Shown here: in pieces, positions 59,481 through 64,000 of the stretch | How positions within the stretch are numbered: the stretch's first letter is position 1 | Layout of the letters: each line of letters begins with the position of its first letter | NCBI GenBank assembly: GCA_013396755.1 | Contig: VWZF01005476.1 | Span: 895,868-959,867, forward strand | Origin: Sclerurus mexicanus | Taxonomy: Eukaryota > Chordata > Aves > Passeriformes > Furnariidae | Direction of reading: 5' to 3' | Length of the DNA stretch: 64,000 nucleotides | The notes under the pieces: generated by a model | Seen by the model: the letters and a program-made list of their open reading frames with translations, nothing else | What the model was told of the DNA's origin: nothing | Database searches by the model: none | Position numbers and translations under genes: made by a program

Positions 59481-60959
59481 CTGAGAGAAATCCCACTTAA
59501 ATATGAGCAAAAAAGACATAAAAATCACTTTATCCTATGAATCATTATAACACGACAAGGAGCCCCTCCGAGGATGAAACTTACACTCATTTTAACATTA
59601 TCCTGAAGACAGAAGGCATTACACTTGTTGCTGCCTTTACTTTTGTGTTGAAATCCACTTTTCTCTCTTGTTCAGCTTCTTTCCCTTTATTCCTCTCCTT
59701 GAACTCTCTGTCTCACTAGGTATTTTTGATGGCTTTTAGTATCACATACATCAAGAGATGAAAACTTCAGCGACTGGCAGGGCAAGGTATTCTAATAAAA
59801 CTTTTTATAAAGTTACACATGTTGCACATTCAGGTTTTGGCATTTTGGTTTTTTTAACACTTCAGCTTATTACAAAAATATGAAAATAAATTTAATAAGA
59901 TTTATCATTCCTGATTTCAGACTCAGACAGCTCCTGTTTTAGTTCTTTAGCCTTGTTTTAGGAAAAAAAAAAGGAAAATAAATGTTCTGATATTTGAAAG
60001 GTACAGTCATAAGCAGAATGTGTTTTACCTACTGGCTAACCACCTAAAGTATGAAGTACAATGACTGGCATTTTCTCCAGAAAAATATATTTACATTTAT
60101 ACCATAAACAGATCCCTTGCCTCTGCCAAAAATTCCTGCTAAGGTATTGCCACATTTTGCAGAAAGCAGGAACTAGAGAGGCATAGAGCTGGACAGACTG
60201 CACCCTTGTTGCTTGGGGTTAAGTTCAAGTGGTATAGTTTCCCAGTTTGAAAATTCTTATGCTGATGTATTATTTTGAAACATAAAGAAAAATGATATGA
60301 CGATATGGACTAGCTCTCAGCATGGGCAACCACAATGAGTTTGATAATATTTAAAATAAACACTTCCCCCAGCCTCTTTAACAGTGATATCTAACAATGT
60401 CTCTAGCTTCCATCTTGCTTCCTCACGTTTCCAGACGTGATAAAACAATGAAAAGGCTTTCCTGCTTAGAAATATGCAATAATTGCAGTGCTAGGAAAGA
60501 GCTGCATTTTTACAACATTTTAAAGGTAAATTGTGTTGATGCTAGGGCTGCGCTATCATTCGCCCTTGTCCAGGCTGTCTGCTCCCATTACATCTTTGCT
60601 ACTGGTGGTGGAACGTGTCTGCTCCTGTGAAAAGCCAGTTTAGTGAGATAACCCCGCAGAAAGCTTCTTGATTTTCTGTAGTTTAGTCTGCAGGTTGACG
60701 GCTGTAAGGTAAGTCATACAGGATCAGCTGTGAGCCAGCTCTAGAGGGAGGGAGAAGGCAGTAACTGGAAGAAAAGAGGTTGCTTAAGCTCTTGTGGACC
60801 TGCACCTTCTGGAACAATGCCACTTTGGCCAAATGACTGAAGATGGACTAAAGATAAAGGCTTGGGTCAGGGTCCAGTAGGTAAATATTTCACCACCGCT
60901 GCTCATCATCAATGTAACAGTGGGAAAATTAGACAGGTTATCATTTGAAGGCAAACACC
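59481..60959. other. Non-coding, nothing recognised
   Basis: AT-rich unique sequence to about 60400, then mixed. A perfect palindrome TTTGGCCAAA (NF1-like) lies near 60825. The 77-codon frame at 60397-60630 (plus) matches nothing. Confidence 0.5.
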
Positions 60960-61240
60960 CTTCAGAAAGTAATCTTTGAGGTAACTAGGTCTTCCCACAT
61001 AGCTTTGAAACGCATATAGCAGCAGCACCACCTTAAAGTCAAATCACTACTGTGTAGCTTGCCAACCCAAAAAAACTCAGAGGGATGACACAGCAAACAT
61101 GCCATACCACCAGCTGACAAGCAACCACGCTGCTGCATTCTGAATATGCAATGGGGTAGCAAAGGAGAAGCTGGGCTGAAGGCTTTACTGTGAGGGACTT
61201 AATACTCCAGCCTTGTGGTCATAGCAGCACGTGCTGCTGT
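60960..61240 (-). repeat. Possible decayed LINE-type interspersed repeat
   Basis: On the plus strand CAGCACCACCTTAAAGTCAA near 61023, then GCTGCATTCTGAATATGCAA (61131-61150), then CTTAATACTCCAGCCTTGTG (61198-61217). The order resembles an old sauropsid repeat that I recall with 'caccttaaa', 'gcattctgaa' and 'ttacagtagtccagcc' landmarks. Spacing is plausible, but the text between is too decayed to be sure. Strand is uncertain. Confidence 0.33.
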
Positions 61241-61268
61241 TGCACCACAGCTGCCATAGGCAACAGCA
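61223..61268. repeat. 16-bp perfect palindrome with E-box core, overlapping a hairpin
   Basis: AGCAGCACGTGCTGCT at 61223-61238 is perfectly palindromic around CACGTG. TGCTGTTGC (61235-61243) is also the exact reverse complement of GCAACAGCA (61260-61268), forming an overlapping 9-bp hairpin stem with a 16-base loop. It may be a bHLH site or an accident of GCTG-rich text. Confidence 0.6.
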
Positions 61269-62379
61269 AGGCTGGTAACCCTTTTTCTGCGCTGATGGCT
61301 GAATAGACCTCCTAAGCAAAATTAGCAGGACATGAATTAACACCCCCTTTAGTGCCTGCCAACTGAAAAAAAAAATAAAACAAAAACATGTGGCCAAGGG
61401 TTGTGTGACATGTTGTCACGGGCCTTATTGCGTATTTTCCCCACCCTTCGACTGGAAGAACACACTGTGAAAACTGTGCAACTAAAGCAAACATTTGCAA
61501 ATTATATCCAGCTTGTGATTTTCTGTGAAATAAATCTGCATAAGGCAAAATAAGGACTTGATCTGACTCTATCTCAGAAATAATATCTTAAATCATGCTG
61601 TCCAAACAACAGTCTTTATCGCCTAGTAAGGTACTGACTTCCCAGGCCTGAATACAAAAAGCAAACAATGTGCCCCAGGAGTTCATCCAGAGCAAACTGG
61701 AGCTGCACAGCCCACAGGGAAAGAGAAAAATGTGTATCATCAAAGTGCTAGTAACTTTCCACAACATGTTGAAAAAAGATTGCAAGAGGTCTAATGCACA
61801 CTGAGCACGGACAACAAGCTAAGCTCTTGATGACCACACTTACCCAACACCCCTGGCTTACTACTTCTTACCAAACATGCCCCCAGAATCACAAGTAGTT
61901 TCCCCTAGGCCATGTCTATGCTCAGATTTCCATGTAAAATTCTCACAGTGCTGCTGCTGGCTTCCTTGAGTCAATGGAAAATTCTTCCTGAAATTCCCCC
62001 TTGCTGACAAAGCTCCAGCATTAAAGCAACATAATAAATAACATCTATAGTTTCAACTCTCCTCTGAAACACCTTTGTTATATAAAAATCAAGTCAGATG
62101 AAGCAAGCAAAAAATTGACAGTAAAAGTCTGTCTACCTTAATAATTTTTTTTTAAAAGCTAGTATTTCTGATTTAAGCACATTTGGTTAAAGATGAGAAT
62201 TACTGCCAGGAGCAATAGCTTACATTATTATGACACAAATACGTATCAGCACATATTCCACATAACCCGCATAGAAAGAAAGCATAGTTCTACTTATTCT
62301 GCATATCTAAAATTAAATCTAATTTTTTTTACGATGTTTAACAGCAGAAGAGGATTTATCAGGTGTCATTGTTTCACCC
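61269..62379. other. Non-coding with one possible old repeat trace
   Basis: Unique AT-rich sequence. At 61926-61995 (CCATGTAAAATTCTCACAGT near 61930 and GAGTCAATGGAAAATTCTTC near 61969) the order faintly matches sauropsid palindromic repeats. The 78-codon and 70-codon minus frames near 61185-61548 match nothing. Confidence 0.48.
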
Positions 62380-62700
62380 AGGTGTAATCATCTTTTTAAT
62401 CCGCCCATGTGAGAAAATAAAAGCCATTTACTGAGAATGCTGAAATTGATAATTAAACAACTTCCAGGGTCTGGGGGATCCTCCTCCATTTCAGATACAT
62501 GTCCTTTAGCTTTAAGCAAGCTGGAGGGCAAGAGACAGATGCCTCCTCGGCTTTTTGTTTTAGCTGGCATGTTGTTGTAAATGGTTGAAGATGCTTAAAC
62601 TGGTATGTGTTTGTAAAGGCTTGAAGATGTTTCTCAGTTTACTTGTCATCTTTTTTTGGCATCGGTCATCCAGAGGTGACACTCTGCCTCAAAACACAAC
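62380..62700. promoter_or_regulatory. Candidate conserved non-coding region with an internal direct repeat
   Basis: Unique sequence with TTTTTAATCCGCCC, AATTGATAATTAAAC and CGGTCATCCAGAGGTGACAC (a possible nuclear-receptor-type AGGTGA half-site). An imperfect direct repeat of about 24 bp, with a 35-bp period, starts at 62573 and 62608 (both end in TTGAAGATG followed by YTT). Conservation is unverified. Confidence 0.32.
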
Positions 62701-64000
62701 GTTTTTTTAAGTGCTTGTGACAATATCCCAGCGCCATCCAATGCAAGACTGGGCATCAGTTTTGATATTTAAGTGGCAGCACTTGTTGACAGTATTCTGT
62801 CTTTTAATCACTGCCGTTTTTTGAACAGCATATTCATCTACAGTAAGTGAACCCCTGAAAGTAAGTCACATCATCAAAATAGGTTCATGACTGATTTTCT
62901 AGTGAAAACTTGCAAACAACAAGCAGGACGACAGGTCAGAGTTGGTGAGACATATGGCCCCTTTCCCTTTTTTTACACCACCACCACCTAGGGGACCTTT
63001 GATCTGAATGTCAGTGGTGAAAATACACAAACAGATACTTTCTTATTATATACTCACAGGTGTACATTCCTAAAACTGTTACATTCCATTACTTTCAGCT
63101 GTGCTTGAAAACAATACCTTCAAAAGCAGACCCCTTCTCTCCTCTGATTGCACTGGTATCCAAGTACAAAGCATCACACCAAGCACGGTATTCCAAACAC
63201 CGGCCATGATCACACCAACAAATTCAAGCAGCTCATGTAAGGACAGGGCCAAAGTGCTGGATAAGGTTCCTCTGTATTACTTACACTGTGCACTGCTTTA
63301 CAGCTAGCAGAAAAGGGGTGCTTCTCACGCTCAGTGGAAACACTTCTCGGCCAGGCAGTTGGAGCTTGGATGCTGAGAAAGTTGGATTTAAGGCTAAAAT
63401 GACTCGGTTTTGCCAGTGAAGCAAAAATTAAAAATCTTGTTGAAATAGATACAGCCCCTGTGGATGTTTGGATCGCTCCCCATTACAGCATGCAACAAAT
63501 CATCTGTTTGGGCTGGGGCTATTGAATGCAAAAGCACATCCCATCCTCTTAGAAATAATGTTCCTACTTTTTAAAAGTCTCCAGCTTTGGTAGCTTAACC
63601 TAGGAGGAAGTGCTCTTCTGCTAAAAGTATGACCGTATACTTCAGTAACTGGAAAGAAAAAAAAAAAAGCGTGAGGAATTTTCCCGTTTTTCTCTCTGAT
63701 TGCTCTACACAGTGTTTATCAGCAGGCTGGTACTGCATCTCCTTTAGTTAGAAAATTAAAAGTTGAACTGCAAGCATAAAAGCCACCGTGAACCATGCAA
63801 TAACCTTCAGGCATTTTAAGAGCAGCAAAGGTTAGAAGGGCAGCTCCTGACTCTAAACAGCACCTATTGTTTCTCTTTCTTCTTGAATAACAAAAGCAGA
63901 GCTGAAAGCTATTTACCTGGTTTTACCTCTGTCAGATCTCATTTCCCCCTTTATTTTCAGCAGATGATCTTATCAAATAGTGTAATTTCTATCAATTGCT
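62701..64000. other. Non-coding, nothing recognised
   Basis: AT-rich unique sequence with an A run near 63659-63668. The only frame (63101-63307, plus, 68 codons) starts at a TTG or similar codon and matches nothing. No gene enters from the right edge. Confidence 0.55.

Noticed and set aside
1..64000. CRISPR arrays, operons, bacterial promoters, tRNA or rRNA genes
   Set aside because: No regularly spaced repeats, no cloverleaf or rRNA text seen, and the composition and CR1 mark this as vertebrate nuclear DNA.
1..64000. Endogenous retrovirus or LTR
   Set aside because: No LTR pair, primer-binding site, polypurine tract with LTR, or gag/pol-like frame recognised. The only reverse transcriptase is CR1 LINE type.

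Overview
The window looks like nuclear DNA from a bird, or less likely another sauropsid, and I find no protein-coding gene in it. The sequence is AT-rich and poor in CpG. Stop codons are dense in all six frames, and the only reading frame with a recognisable protein signature belongs to a decayed LINE. That LINE is a 5'-truncated CR1 retrotransposon at about 11535-12802 on the minus strand, the dominant avian LINE type. A single CR1 copy in 64 kb fits a bird better than a turtle or crocodilian, where I would expect more.

Layout. 1-11.5 kb: unique sequence with two blocks that look like conserved regulatory DNA (380-620 and 9290-9780), a CA-rich stretch near 3 kb, a 12-bp TAATTA tandem near 5.3 kb and a strong imperfect palindrome at 6.17-6.25 kb. 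11.5-12.8 kb: the CR1. 13.6-22.4 kb: three further regulatory-looking blocks, with MIR/CORE-SINE-like remnants near 15.0-15.2 kb (plus strand) and 19.3-19.5 kb (minus strand). 27.6-43.6 kb: a scatter of old dispersed repeats with internal inverted symmetry (27.6, 29.0, 32.7 and 43.5 kb). 31-51 kb: purine-rich tracts, long homopolymers, an AT microsatellite and one possible splice-acceptor/poly(A)-signal pair near 40.5 kb. 52-64 kb: more regulatory-looking blocks (53.0, 58.5-59.5 and 62.4-62.7 kb), an 18-bp triple repeat at 56.25 kb, two exactly inverted kappaB-like decamers at 57.6 kb and a 16-bp E-box palindrome at 61.2 kb.

Interpretation. The window is best read as intergenic or long-intron DNA, possibly part of a regulatory gene desert, but the sequence does not show which gene it would serve. 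I found no new enzyme system, operon, CRISPR array or RNA gene. The most interesting structure is the set of ancient palindromic repeats that can fold as hairpins, together with several symmetric transcription-factor-like sites. Family names for the old repeats rest on recalled resemblance, not on a database search. The regulatory calls rest on motif content and texture, and need an alignment to other amniotes.
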